NCBI GenBank assembly: GCA_027946555.1
Contig: JAPEVC010000241.1
Span: 1-52,349, forward strand
Length of the DNA stretch: 52,349 bases
Source: Gnomoniopsis sp. IMI 355080
Taxonomy: Eukaryota; Ascomycota; Sordariomycetes; Diaporthales; Gnomoniaceae
Reading direction: 5' to 3'
This document shows positions 22,475 through 34,254 of the stretch, piece after piece. Within the stretch, counting starts at the first letter, position 1. Each line of letters begins with the position of its first letter. Below the pieces are notes generated by a model. It searched no databases. It worked only from the letters and a program-made list of their open reading frames with translations, and was not told where the DNA came from. The translations under genes and the position numbers were made by a program.

Positions 22475-23502
22475 ATGGCTTTCAACAGATACCTGACCGC
22501 CTCGCTCCTCGTGGCAATCACCACAGCGTTGCAAGAGATCCCATCTCTCGGCCTTGGGACGTGGCTAGCAAACAGAGATAAAGTCCCCCACGCTGTCGAA
22601 TTTGGCCTTGAGAACGGTTACGACCACATCGACGCAGCCTGGATATACCGTACGTCATTGACATGTCGCGCTTGAATCTGGAGCACCTTGTAGCTGACTC
22701 TGAGTGTGAAGGTAATGAGGACCAGACCGGAGAAGGCATTGCGGCGGCAAATGTGGTCCGTGAGGACATTTGGGTGACGTCCAAGCTTTGGAACACTCAC
22801 CACAGAGAAGACGAGGCCAAGGCTGCCATAAAAGAGTCGCTGCACCGCCTTGGTCTGGAGCAGTTGGATTTGTATCTGATGCATTGGCCCGTGGCCTTTG
22901 CCCCAGGGACCACGGATTTGGACCACACGGTCTCCTTCATTGACACCTACAAGACCATGGAGGATCTGGTGCGAGCTAATCTGACTCGGCACATTGGCAT
23001 CTCGAATTTTGCAAAGAGGGAATTGGAGGCCATTCTGGAAGTTTGCGAAATCTGCCCCTACGCCCACGAATTCGAGACGCATCCCTACCTCCAGCAGCAG
23101 GACTTCGTCGACTTCCACAAGGACGCTGGAATCAAGGTCATCGCCTACTCTCCACTCGGCAACACGAATCCCACCTACGATAAGAAGCATGGCAACCTCG
23201 AGCCGCTGTTGAAAGACCGATTCTGGACCGAGTTGGCCGAGAAGAAGAATTCCACCCCCGCTCAGGCGGTGCTTGCATGGGGCATCCAGCGCGGTACGAT
23301 CGTTATTCCGAAGAGCACCTCGGAACAGCATCTGAGGGAGAATGTTGCTGCTAGGAAAATCATGTTCACGGACGAGGAACTGGCAGAAGTTGCTCAACGA
23401 GACAAGAAAGCTCGTTTTCTCGACCCCAGCCAATCCTGGGGCTACCCGCTTTTCTCTGACTTGGATGACCACCAAGATGTGGTTGAGGTTGATGAGCTAT
23501 GA
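22475..23502 (+). CDS. Aldo-keto reductase with hydrophobic N-terminus
   Basis: An NADPH-dependent carbonyl reductase of the AKR superfamily, 321 aa. Exons: 22475-22649 and 22712-23502. The catalytic tetrad is intact: D53 and Y58 in HIDAAWIY, K83 in VTSKLW, H116 in DLYLMHWP. The cofactor segment IPKSTSEQHLREN is present near the end. The splice reads IYRNEDQTGEG, as in yeast and fungal relatives. The first 20 residues (RYLTASLLVAITTAL) form a hydrophobic stretch resembling a signal peptide, where normal members have a short polar beta-hairpin; this may send it into the secretory path or may simply be a divergent hairpin. The open minus-strand frame over the same DNA is a shadow. The substrate is unknown. 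Confidence 0.9.
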
Positions 23503-23778
23503 GCCGGAGGATCATTGATACTATCAGCTAGGTACATAGCTCGATGTGATTCCAGGGTCACCTCAGCATCGCTCAGATGGCTCTTTCCATTCGGTAGCTA
23601 GATAATTAAAGAATAATTGAGTATCATGTTCATCGTCAATACATGAGATCATGACGATCACCTCGGTTGCCGACGCCATGGTGAGCCAAGAGCTTCATGG
23701 CCGCTTCAATTAGGAAGCCCAACATATCTTTATGTCTCATTACGAATCGCATGCAAATCTGTCCTGGAATTTTGACAC

Positions 23779-26700
23779 TCACCCACCGTTATCCTGCGTC
23801 ACCCCTGCTGTCCTCTCCTGTTCGAACTGCTTGAACAGTCTCAACTGTAGCTTCTGCACCATATCAATCACCCGGCACGTCTGATTATCATCGCCAAAGA
23901 ACCCGAACTCTCGCTGGATCTGTCTTTCGAGCTCGCGCTGCACCCGTGGCGGAAGACTGCGAGTCAAGTACTGCTCGTAGTCGGAAGGACTGCAGAACCA
24001 ATTGGGAGTGGCCTCCTCTAGCTTCGAGGACTGCTCTTTCGTTTGGCGAGTCTCACTTGCTTCGTCTTCATAGACTAAGAAACAGTCGTCAGTTCTGCAA
24101 TGACCTCGTGAAGAAGGCTCAGATCAAAGGGGAGAATGCTTACAAGGCGTAGGCAGTGAGTTGGCGTCCGCGTCTGGGAACAGCACCATGTACACTTCAA
24201 CCCAACGTTGCTCCTCAGTGGTATCAGGCGGTACCCGCTTTTTGACTCTCAACACTTCCTCTTGAGAAGGCAACATGGTGCCTTCGGGAAATGCATTCGT
24301 GATTGTTTTGCACGGTACCGCGGCCCGTTGATGGGCAAGCAATTCGGCGGCATTTTTGCAACGTTGCAGACATCGGCTACACGTATGTTTTCCGATAGTG
24401 TGGCACCGATACAGATGTTCTCTGTCTCAATGTCAGCTTGAGCAATTTGGTCGAGGTCGAGGTGTGGATCAATTACTTCACTCGGTGGACAGTCGGCCAT
24501 CCTGGACCACAGCAAGTTCGTTTCTACAAAAGCATGTGTCAGAATTTACACCCTCAACAAAAAATAAAGAATGTACACAGAGCCTTACCTGTCGAAATTT
24601 TAGCGGATTGTTCTTGTAATACGGACAGGCAAACCGCTTTTCGATCACTTGCTTCACACTTGGCTCAGTGGCTGGTGACTCCACGGCGGAAGAGCTGCGC
24701 GTCGTCTCAGGTGAGAGACTGCTAGAGGCGACTGATGTCGAGGTCTTTGGCGAGACCCGTCTATCCGACTCATCAGACACGTCTTCAATTTGCCGCTTTC
24801 GTTTTTTCTCGACACGGCCTGCCGGACTGTTACTAGTGTTATGAAAATCCCAGGCGACAGGCGCGGTGTAATTCCAGCCGCTCAGTATGTCGGTGCAGTC
24901 CATGCTGGTGAAAGATGATGTTGGCACGATCGGGGCCGTGTTCCACTGAGCTAGCGCACCAATGTCGTTGAGGGTCGAGAAATGCCATGCAGCAGAAGCT
25001 GCCACGTCTTCGGTGGTGGCAGTGAAATCCAAACTGCTAAAGTCATTCAGTATAGCAGAAGAGGCCACGTTGAGGCCGCTGTCCGCGCTGTCGATGTGCC
25101 ATGATGACTCCACAGTAGGGTAAGCGATACAATAGGCATCACTGTCGAAGCATTTGCGGACGAGCTCGTTGAGGAAATCAGCGACTTCGGCACCGGAAGC
25201 TCGTGTTATCGAGGCATTTTCGACAATAAACATGCGATGAGTGATGAAGTCCAAGAAGTCGCGGATGAACTGAGACGCGTTCTTATGATTGCAAAGATCA
25301 TTGATCCACTGGAACAGGTTATGTTAACGTCGACTTCATAAAAGACGAGTATGTAGGCGTTGGGTTGAGAGAGAGGGAGAGTTAAATCGCTGTCAGTAAG
25401 AAGCAATGACTGTTCACTTACAGCAAGGACAGACCCCTTCAGTGTTGCGCCCACTCCTCCATCCTGACTCCCATCAATGAACGTCTCGAAGTAGTGATCG
25501 GACAATTTTCCTGTGGCCGTCCTGGTAGTTCTTCTCTTTGCAAACTCCGTCAAGCCATTAGGGCCCAGTAAGAACCACGTCACGAACTCCAGATATGTAC
25601 AACCCAGACCCCAAACGTCCCAGGATCGGGACACAGGCCGCAACTTCGTGTCGTATTCGGGAGGTCGATACGTCACAGTAATCTGATGCAGAGGATCAGG
25701 ATTACTCGAGGGTCCGAAGAAGCCTCCGCTTCCGAAATCTCCGAGGACGAACTCGTCCGCCGCAGAGCTGGGGGACCCACCCCGTGAGCTTCTCGCCGAT
25801 GGGCTGGTCGACGAGCCATCCGATGAATTATTTGGCGGTCCCATACATAATGCTTTGAATGATTTTTGCTGCCCCTTGCTGAAGATAAAAATGTTCTCGG
25901 GTTTGATATCACCGTGAATACCGAACTTGTTCATCGCCATGCGCTGCTTATCGCTAGGTCCATCGCCGCCAGCCTCGATCCAGCTCTCAGCACCTGCGTG
26001 AACCGACTTCAGGGCAGAAGCGATGGATGCGCACTGTTGAGCCAGCCAGCGCATCTCCTCTTTGCCCGCCTGGGGATTCGGTGTAGAACGCCACAGGCGG
26101 CGCAAATCACCATCAGCCCAGGGGAACACAAGATGGTAGTATCCTTTGTATTTGTATGTCGCCAAGAGGTTAAGAAGGTTGGGATGTTCTGCATTGTGCA
26201 GCCGCTGCAAGTTGCGCACTTCACGACGGAAGGCCTCGTCATCTTTAGACTTCAATTTTTTGATGGCCAAGTATGGGTTGTTGGGCATCGCAGTATTTAG
26301 ATTTTGAAAAGTGTGGTGTGCGTCGTGGATCTTGACCTTCCAAACCTCGGAGTTACCGCCCTTGAAGTGATCGCGTTCTTTATTCTCCCAGGACTCGATA
26401 TATGGAAGGACGGCCTGGTCCTCGAGGTCGAGGAATTGCTGCTTGGGCGTGTCTGAGAAGACGGGGACGACCACACGCCACTGAAGCTTCTCAAATGCCT
26501 TGATGTCGTTTTGTGTCCAGCCATCAAAACAGCCGAGGTGAATATTTGGGGCGTCCCCTCTCCGGAGCTCAAAACCCTCCCCATCCTCCGCCTGCACTTT
26601 GGTCAAGGGGAGGTTCGTGTCAGACAAGCCCTCCTGACGGAAAGAAAGAATTTGATGTGCGCGGTCGAGAAGTACAAGAACGGCAAAAGTTTTGAATAGA

Positions 26701-27474
26701 CCAGGGCCAGTGGCCGACTCGTGGGAATTGTTGGTGGAGACTTGGTCAGCCAGCGCTTGGAGGTCGGTAGCTAACATGTCGGTAAAGTAGTACTTCTGGA
26801 GCTCTTCCAAGACGTTGTGCGACGATAGAATACTTTTCAAGGCATTGTCTGGTACGAAGAGACGACCGCCATCACCTCGGGTAAGAGCTGCATTCAGCCT
26901 GTCCTTTAGCGAAGAGGTTGGATCGTTCACCAGGGGTAAAGACCACGGCGACAGGTCGAGACTTGTTTCGAGCTGTTGAAGTTCAGGTACACCAGAGCTG
27001 AAGCCTTGGGAGGGCATAGAGGTGCTGGCAAAGTCGATAGACTCAACCCCAGCGACCGACGCCTCGGTCATGTGTCGAGCGTTATCCTGCGTCTGGTTCC
27101 GCGATGAGCCAGTGCTGCAAGCATCGAACGGCCCGAAGAACAAGCTCTCATGACTGTTGAAGTCGAGGGAGTCAAGCGTAGTAGCAGTATCTTGTGTTGT
27201 GTAGAAGTGGTCCAGAGCACTGTGGCCAATTGAATCGTGCTAGAAGAGAGATTAGCATGGGTGACTAACTTTGGCTTTGCGTGGATCGTTAAAGTCAACC
27301 CACCCAGAAATTGTCTGCAGCAGACTCGATCGAAGACGTCGACGACCATCGCGACTTCGGGTCCGGCGTAAGACTGGTGCTGGGCTTCTCGGGTCCGGCT
27401 CCGGGGCTCGCCGGTGCTGCGGCGAGGCTATCCAGATTTAGATCCAGGTCCACGTCCATAATGGGCGCCTCCAT
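23779..27474 (-). CDS. Protein kinase fused to C-terminal C2H2-type zinc fingers
   Basis: A 1109-residue protein. Exons: 27304-27474, 25422-27239, 24589-25308, 24477-24523, 24144-24421 and 23779-24074; phases agree throughout. The N-terminal 345 residues are acidic and mostly unstructured, with one helical block. The kinase domain spans about 345-660: glycine-rich GGNSEVWKV, the ATP-binding Lys at 384 (YLAIKKLK), HGDIKPEN with Asp501 and Asn506 (His-Gly-Asp in place of His-Arg-Asp), a 45-residue Ser-rich insertion, DFG at 558-560 and YRPPEY. All catalytic residues are present. A basic nuclear-type KKRKRQ follows near 830. Zinc-finger-like motifs lie at C891-H926 and C933-C956 (CSRC...HQRAAVPC). 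It could be a nuclear signalling kinase. Similar kinase-zinc-finger proteins occur in many Pezizomycotina; substrates are unknown. Confidence 0.87.
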
Positions 27475-28844
27475 GACTGCAATTGAGGCTCTGGCTATAT
27501 TCGAGATGAACCCAAAGCACAATTGAGCATAAACAAAACTTCGCAACAACTAGAGACTGCACTGTGAGCCGGAGCTGAACTGGGCCAAGGCTGTTGATAT
27601 CTCACGCCTTTGCTGTGTACAGTCATACGGGACCCGCTTCCCGGTCCCTGTGGACGAACCAGAAGCTTCCCTGTGGGGCAGTGTCTTCTTGCGCATTCGC
27701 GCACTGAGCTACTGCGTGCGCCCTCTCGGGACAAAGATGCGAGCGGGGCAGCGTTGTTCCTGTCAGTTGAGTCACTCCCCTTGTAGATGCTGGATTGTGA
27801 TTTGATTCCATCTACAGTCGTCGTAGTAGTCTGACACTTCATGAGAAGTACAATAACATCAGCACAGCAAGGGCTTGGCATCTTCACTAGCCTAAAGTCG
27901 AGTCTGGCCCCGCCTCGCTACCACAGCTCAAATATCCTTCTTCTTGCTGATGTATTTTACACCAGTGCACGGAGCAACGTCACGTTCAAGTAGCCGCTAA
28001 TGAGTAGAGTAGTATGCCCAGGGGAGGGGACCCTCCCTCACCCCCCTCCCCCAAGAAAATTAAGGAAAAAAGGGCAGCACTAGATGGATCTTTTTGTTCC
28101 CACGTTCTGGTTTTCTTGCGTCTTTTGATATGGATATGCTCATCCAGCCTGGCTACCACACGCAGTTGGACTTCCACAACTGAACCGACAAAAGTACCCT
28201 AGGTATCAAGTCAAACAACTCATTCACCAATTTCACACTTTTTTTTTTTTTTTGGGTCCCTTCTATCCAATTTACACCAGCCGCTCGCGCCTCTTCTTCG
28301 CAGTGGTATCCAGAAATTGTCCTAACACCTAGCCCGCGCGCCATCTTGAGGGGTCGGACCATTTTCACCACACTGTCCAACGCGGTACAAGTGTTCTTTT
28401 CCTCCGTGCTTGCTCAGTTCGTGTGTGGCATGTCCCAGTAAAGATTGGGGTTGCCAAGCCAATTCAATGGCCAAAGGGGTATCGAGATCATTAGAAGACT
28501 GGATTGGATGAAGAGGCTGTCTTTGATAATGGGAACCAGGAAAGAAAGGCGATGTGTACTGCACGGAGCAAAATCTGCCCCCCAAACAAGAAAAGATAAA
28601 CGATAATAGTGAATGCCCGGGGAATCGGTACTTTAGGCGAGTCGCAACATGAAAAGGCGGATGGCGTTCGCAGCGATCTACGATGAAGAACAAGGCCCTA
28701 TGAGAATTATTCGGGCGGAAGAGTTGGTATCGCGGTGAGGTCCTATACTTCAACCTGTCTGAAAGCATCATCTCGCCCGGAATGGCTATCCTGTGGCTGC
28801 CTCCTGCTCTCACCAGGATTCGGCTCGCCCGTCTCCGGATAACT
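27475..28844. other. Intergenic region upstream of the kinase gene
   Basis: About 1.4 kb. It has no convincing gene, a poly-T tract near 28240-28253 and a near-copy of the palindrome at 28195-28205 (TACCCTAGGTA). It holds the kinase promoter and the 3' flank of the zinc-knuckle gene. Confidence 0.5.
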
Positions 28845-29622
28845 CTAAGCAGCAGGCGCAATAGGTGCAGCAACTTGAGGGGGAATAGCGCTCAAGTCGA
28901 CGTCGGTGGCGATGGGCTCAGGCACAGCATCCTTGTTCGGGCAATCCCTCGCAATGTGTCCAGCCTGGTTGCAAGTGTAGCAAGTCTTGCCCGCCGTATT
29001 GAGTGGCCCGCCTCCAGGCGCAGTGCACTCCTTACTGATGTGACCCAGCTTTCCGCACGCGTAGCACTTCATGGCCTGCGCTTGGCAGTCACGAGCAAAA
29101 TGGTTGGGCCCGCCGCACTTATAGCAAGTAGCAGAGCGGCCCGCTTGGAATCCGCCGCGGCCAAAGCCACCTTGGAATCCTCCTCGTCCGACGGGAGCGC
29201 CGCGGCCAGCACCAACGGCCCTCGGGCCCTGGCAGTCGCGCTATCGTCATGTCAGCATGCTACAAGGGCAAGAGCTATGCCAAGTGGTTCTGACTTACAG
29301 CTAAGTGACCAGGCTGATTACAGTTGTAGCAGCGGTTCGACCCAGCACCGGTCAGCCGAAGAGTCGGGCAATCGGCTTGAACATGGCCCAAGCCTTGACA
29401 ATGGTAGCACTGCTTCGCCTCAGTTGACCGGGGAAGCGGACACTGATTGGACTCGTGTCCTGGCTGCTTGCCTTTGGTAAGAGTTAGTGGATAACCGGTC
29501 ATCAGAAGAGCAAGCTAAGCGGTAGACTCACAGTTGTAGCAGAGACGTTCCGAGGAGGAGCAAACTTCGGCATAGTGCCCTACATTGCCGCACTTATAGC
29601 AGGCACGACGAGAGAGAGACAT
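28845..29622 (-). CDS. Seven-CCHC zinc-knuckle nucleic-acid-binding protein (Gis2/CNBP type)
   Basis: A 219-residue protein. Exons: 29532-29622, 29299-29471 and 28845-29240. It consists of seven CX2CX4HX4C knuckles: four in the N-terminal half (CYKCGNVGHYAEVC, CYNCKQPGHESNQC, CYHCQGLGHVQADC, CYNCNQPGHLARDC), a Gly/Arg linker rich in RGG-like steps (GRGAPVGRGGFQGGFGRGG), then three more (CYKCGGPNHFARDC, CYACGKLGHISKEC, CYTCNQAGHIARDC). Seven knuckles match yeast Gis2 and fission-yeast Byr3, homologues of human CNBP, which bind single-stranded nucleic acid and act in translation and stress granules. Both introns split or adjoin knuckles, and the spliced frame restores knuckles 2 and 4 exactly. 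The C-terminal 25 residues are acidic and Pro/Ala-rich. A retroviral Gag origin is unlikely: there is no capsid or polymerase nearby. Confidence 0.93.
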
Positions 29623-31338
29623 CGCCGCGAGAGTGTCCGGGAGTCTAATGAGGTCTTTGGTCAACATTTAGCATCAACTGCATCTTGGCAAGATATTTTG
29701 CGCAATGAGATGAGTGTCTAGGAAACGAATAAACACGTCAGGAATGTGCGCGCGAAGTCGTAGTGAAGACGCCGGGAAACATTGCTTGCGTGGCTGCCGT
29801 TGGTTGTGCAACACTTGGAGCACACCCAGATTGCAGTGCGCGTAGGCGATATGATCGCTGATTCCATATTGAGAAGCGGCTAGTTGGTACGACGCCGGGA
29901 CTGTAGCACCAGACCTGAGGCTAGGCTGCATGATGCATTCTGACTGTGTGACGAGGAAAGAGCGCCTTGTATCCGCCTAAATGACCCTGCTCTTGTGTAC
30001 ATTCGTCTGTCTCGTTGCGGGCCGACAGTGGTAGCTTTGTCGTGACGGACCTTTCCGCCAATGCGTTGAGATGAGGCCGGGACGCAAGTGGCAAGATGAA
30101 GAGACAGTGTGCAGTGGCGCAAGGCTTGTTGATGAGGTCCGCTTTCGTCGCGATACCGGGCACGCGGCCCCTCCTCACGCAGTCGTGCGCACATGCGATG
30201 GCAGTCGACCATCTACAGACCAGACCTTGATATTTCGACAGGATGCGCCCAACGTCCACATAGCCTAGTTGACCCTGGTGGTTTGCGCAATGTATGTATA
30301 GGTTCCAAGTGGTGTTGACGGGTGCTCCGGACACTCGGCGGGACGCCGGAGGTGCTCTTCCGCATGTGTCCACATCCGAATCGTTCGCGCAGTCGAAAAT
30401 GGCGAGTACAGTCGTCGCAAGTGGCCATGATGGCCAGATTTGGCATGTGGAAAAGGTGAAAAAGTGTGAGGGGGGAAAGTGCAGATTCGTGGAGTCTGAA
30501 CATACCGGGTGAATGCTGAGATGAGCGCGGTCAAGAAACACAAAAACAATCAGCTCGAAGGCTGCTGAAATTTTCTGCTCGTCCTAGAGCCGACTTCGAC
30601 TTCCCTTGCCAGCAACTTCGTCGCTGGTGACTGTGATCAACCTGAGCCTTTCCGACAGCAACGACCACTTCCAAAATCTCCTCGACCACAACCAAAGAAC
30701 CAAGAAAACTTCCGGGTGACAGAAGATGGTGGATGAAGGTGGTAGGAAGACGTCGACGAGAAAGGACAAGAGAAACGGCAAGATGAGGAGCACGGAGCTC
30801 GAGGTAAGCGCGCTGGGACCCACCGAGCTGTCCACTCATCGTCTGTGCCGAGGGTCTCCTTCCGTGGGTCCTCCCTGTGCTTTCCGTGCAAGACAGTCGA
30901 TAACACGCCAGGGGTCCGTGACCAAGTTGAAGTATCCCTGTCCCCTAGAAATACTTCAGGCATCTTGTCCATCTAGGCCTTGATATATTCCACCCAAGAA
31001 CCACCTAGATATCCTAATTTAGTACTAGGTAACAGGTTATAGTGTAATGGGATGCCTAGGTAGAGCTGAACAGGACTATATGCATCTATGTATTGGTGGC
31101 AGGTCGAGTCTATTGGCCTAGTAATTCACCGGACTTTGCCCTGTACCTAGTTGGGTACTTTGGTAGTCAGCGTAACCTGAGTCTGTGTCTTCACTATCAC
31201 GAATCACACTTGTTCAGCGTATAATTTCTCAAAGACTACCATCGCTTCTGTCCCTATTCGTAAAAAGCCTATCTACTGATGCGAAATCAGTTTGTTATCT
31301 CCGTATACAACGAGAGACACCTAATTATAATACACCCC
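29623..31338. other. Intergenic region between the zinc-knuckle gene and the beta-glucosidase
   Basis: About 1.7 kb. Many small overlapping frames, none protein-like. Near-copies of the CCTAGGTA palindrome cluster between 31020 and 31155, close to the 3' end of the beta-glucosidase gene. Confidence 0.5.
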
Positions 31339-34254
31339 TCACAGACTAAAAGTCCCATTCAACCTTAAGTCCCGGCTACTCGCGCCCACAAAGACAGTAT
31401 AAGTCCCAGATTGCAGCGCCCACTTCTGCGCCACCGTATCCCAAACGCTTAAATCCCTCCGGGTCAACGGGAAAACGATGCTCGCAGTCTCGCCCGCATT
31501 TAATAGACGTTTGTCAAACCCCCGCAGCACCCTCGGGCGACTTGTATCTGGGACTTGGAGGTACAGCTGCGCAATTTCAGTCCCATTCACCGTTCCCGTG
31601 TTCTGTATGTCAGCCGTGACACTAACAACTTCGTCCCAGAGATCAGTCTGTCCACCCTGGACGATGGCACCGGTTGGGTACTGCGCAGTGTCGGCGGTAG
31701 AGTTCTGCGAGATGACAATGTTGGAGTAATTGAAGGTTGTGTACGACAGACCGAAACCGAATTCATATCGAGGCTCGATGCCCTGTAAGTCGAAGTGACG
31801 GTAATCAATGAAAACGCCCTCGGTGAAATTCGATTGCGGGAAGTACTCAAATTCACCTTCAGCAAGAGCCGGCTTCAAGACGCCGCCGTAGTCAGACTCG
31901 TTGCGGGCTACCGTATACGGCAACTTTCCCCAGGTGTTGGACTGGCCGTACAGTAGCGACACCAAGGCGCGGCCTGATTCCTGACCGGGAAGATGGGCAA
32001 AGATGAGCGCAGTGACATTCTCGTTGTCCACGAATTGGTCAACGAGCCGGATGCCGGCGTTGTGGAGGACAACGATAGTATTGTTGCACGTCTTTGCGAC
32101 AGACTGAATCAGTCCGTCTGTATAGTCATCATGTAAGCCGGGACGGTCTGAACCTTCGCTGGCCCATGCATTACCCAAAACAACACATGCGTCCGATGCT
32201 CCATCAATTTGGGGTTCGGTAGACTTGAGGTCCCAAAGCAAAGCTGTATCGTCATTGTACGCTTGTTGCATAAGTGCGTCCATAGGTCCATTTCCCAGTG
32301 CCGCAGAATTGGCTCCCGATCCGCCGCCGCAGAAGAGAGTGCCATTTGTGGCAATCTGTGAGTAAGTATAATTCATATTGCCAAGGAAACCTGCGATAAC
32401 AGCATTGGGATCCGCTAATGGCTCGGCGCCAAAGGTCCAGGTATCGACATTGTGTTGGCCCGGTTGGGTAGCTGAATAGCCAAAGATAGAAAGCACTTTG
32501 GGCTTGTTCAGAGGCAAGGCATTGTTGGTATTTTTCACAAGAACATGGCCCTCAATAGCACCATCGAGAAGTGTCTGCTTGAACGAGGCGTTGCGGGCAT
32601 CAACACGTGGATGTGACGCAGTAAGAGATGGGGCCATGTTGATACCCGGGGAAGGAAAGCCTTGGTCTTGGCCAAGCTGGTACCATGAGGCAAGCACCCT
32701 AGGAAGACTTGTGAGTACCGCTCTGCATCAAGACTCGATGGAGGATTATCTTTACCGAGTGATCATGTCATCAATTCTCCCCTCTGACACTGACCCATTT
32801 GAGACAGCCTGAGTGAGATTTGGTCCCCAGAACGAAGTACCGCTTATTGATGTTGGACCTGGCATTGCCACATCCAGTCCTGCCAAAGCCGTGGCCACGC
32901 CTGTGTACTGAGCATTCCAATCTGAAACGACGAAGCCCTGGAATCCTAATTCCGTCTTTAGCAGCCCATTGAGGGTAGCACTGTTGGCACAGCCGTAACT
33001 GTTATTTATTCTTTGATATGAACACCTGTCCGTTTAGAAGTCAGTACTTGTTTGACAGAGTAGCAGCACGGAGGCTTGAATTGCAGGCTCTGGTCTTTTG
33101 CTCTTCAAATACTCGTGTAGTATGGCCCACAATGACGAGCAGAAATAATCAAAGTTGTTGTCAGCTTGCTTACATGATATTCCCAGAACCGGCATGGACG
33201 GCATCCTGGAAAGGCCACAGATACAGCTCATGCATAGTCTGATCATCGATATTGGAAGATACAGACTGAGTTTGTCCATTTGGCATACGGTGAGACTCTT
33301 GCTCGTTTCCGATGAAGTGTTTTGTGGAGGTAATGACACCGGTGCTTTGAACTCCAGACACCGTCTCGAATACGAGCGCGCCAGACAGGTAGGGATCGGT
33401 CGCGATTCCTTCCCAAATTCTCCCGCTGGTGGCTACTCGTCCCAACGGGCCAACCACGGGACCGAGCAGTACGTTGACGCCTTTGGTGCGGAACTCGTTC
33501 CCCATACCAATAGCTCTTTGCAGTGATAGATCTCGATTCCAGCTGGCTCCCATGTGGATACCCGATGGCCAGGCGGACACCAGATCGGTATTCCTCACGC
33601 CGTTGCCTGCGTCTTGGAAGCACATTCCTGGGAACTGCAGCCGCTCAACCGGGTTCAGGAAACCCACACATCCTGTAGTACTTGACGAGCCCGCCGTGAG
33701 ACTGATCTGCTCGTAGTCAGCTCATACATCCACAATAGATAGCGGGCTACAGCTGGACAATACTTTTTCGTCCAAAGTCATGTTTGCCACCATTGCCTGG
33801 GCGCGTTGGAAAGACTGGGACCATGTCCCTGCGCCCGTGGTATTTGCTGAAGCCATGTGTTAAGCAATCGACTCATTACTAGTTCCCCTTCCCACAGGGA
33901 GGGGGGGGGTGACCCACGAGAAGGATAAACGGCCGGCGATTGACCGAAGAAATGAGCATCACTCGTGATCACGTTGGAGCTGGTCGTTGACCCAGGCCCT
34001 GTGCTCGAAGATCCGTCGCCATTTCGATTGCGCAGCGCTGCCAATCCAGCCAATCCGCCCCCGATGATGACCAGAACCGCAAGAATAGTGATGGCGAGAC
34101 CTCTCTTAGTGCCGAGGAAGGGCGCCTTGTTGGTAATTCGGGTCCAGAGGCCAGACTTTGGCGGAGCGACGGCATTACCAGAGGCCGTGGCTGTCTTTTC
34201 TGCGCCGTCACCCATGCTTGTTGTGACAGGCTGATATGTTTTGGCCGCGGGCAT
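31339..34254 (-). CDS. Membrane-anchored GH3 beta-glucosidase
   Basis: Hydrolyses terminal beta-glucosyl residues from oligosaccharides, 860 aa. Exons: 33918-34254, 33764-33846, 33174-33706, 32756-33025 and 31339-32698; all phases agree. Residues 1-50 are a polar cytoplasmic tail. A single hydrophobic helix at 52-74 follows KR, and then a Ser/Gly/Thr linker, so the enzyme is probably a type II membrane protein with its catalytic part outside the cell. The GH3 core shows ERLQFPGMCFQDAGNG, KHFIGNEQE with K269 and H270, and FVVSDW with the nucleophile Asp353. FTEGVFIDYRHFD and the C-terminal fibronectin-III-like domain (about 755-860, with ADIQNTG and VLRGF) complete the family layout. Aspergillus bglE is a similar anchored enzyme but longer. 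Many NxS/T sites fit glycosylation. Confidence 0.93.

Noticed and set aside
22618..23475. 285-residue minus-strand open frame
   Set aside because: It lies exactly across the aldo-keto reductase exons, which carry all catalytic motifs, so it is a shadow frame.
28845..29622. CCHC knuckles as a retrotransposon Gag remnant
   Set aside because: Seven knuckles with an RGG linker, conserved introns and no polymerase, protease or terminal repeats nearby fit Gis2/CNBP much better.
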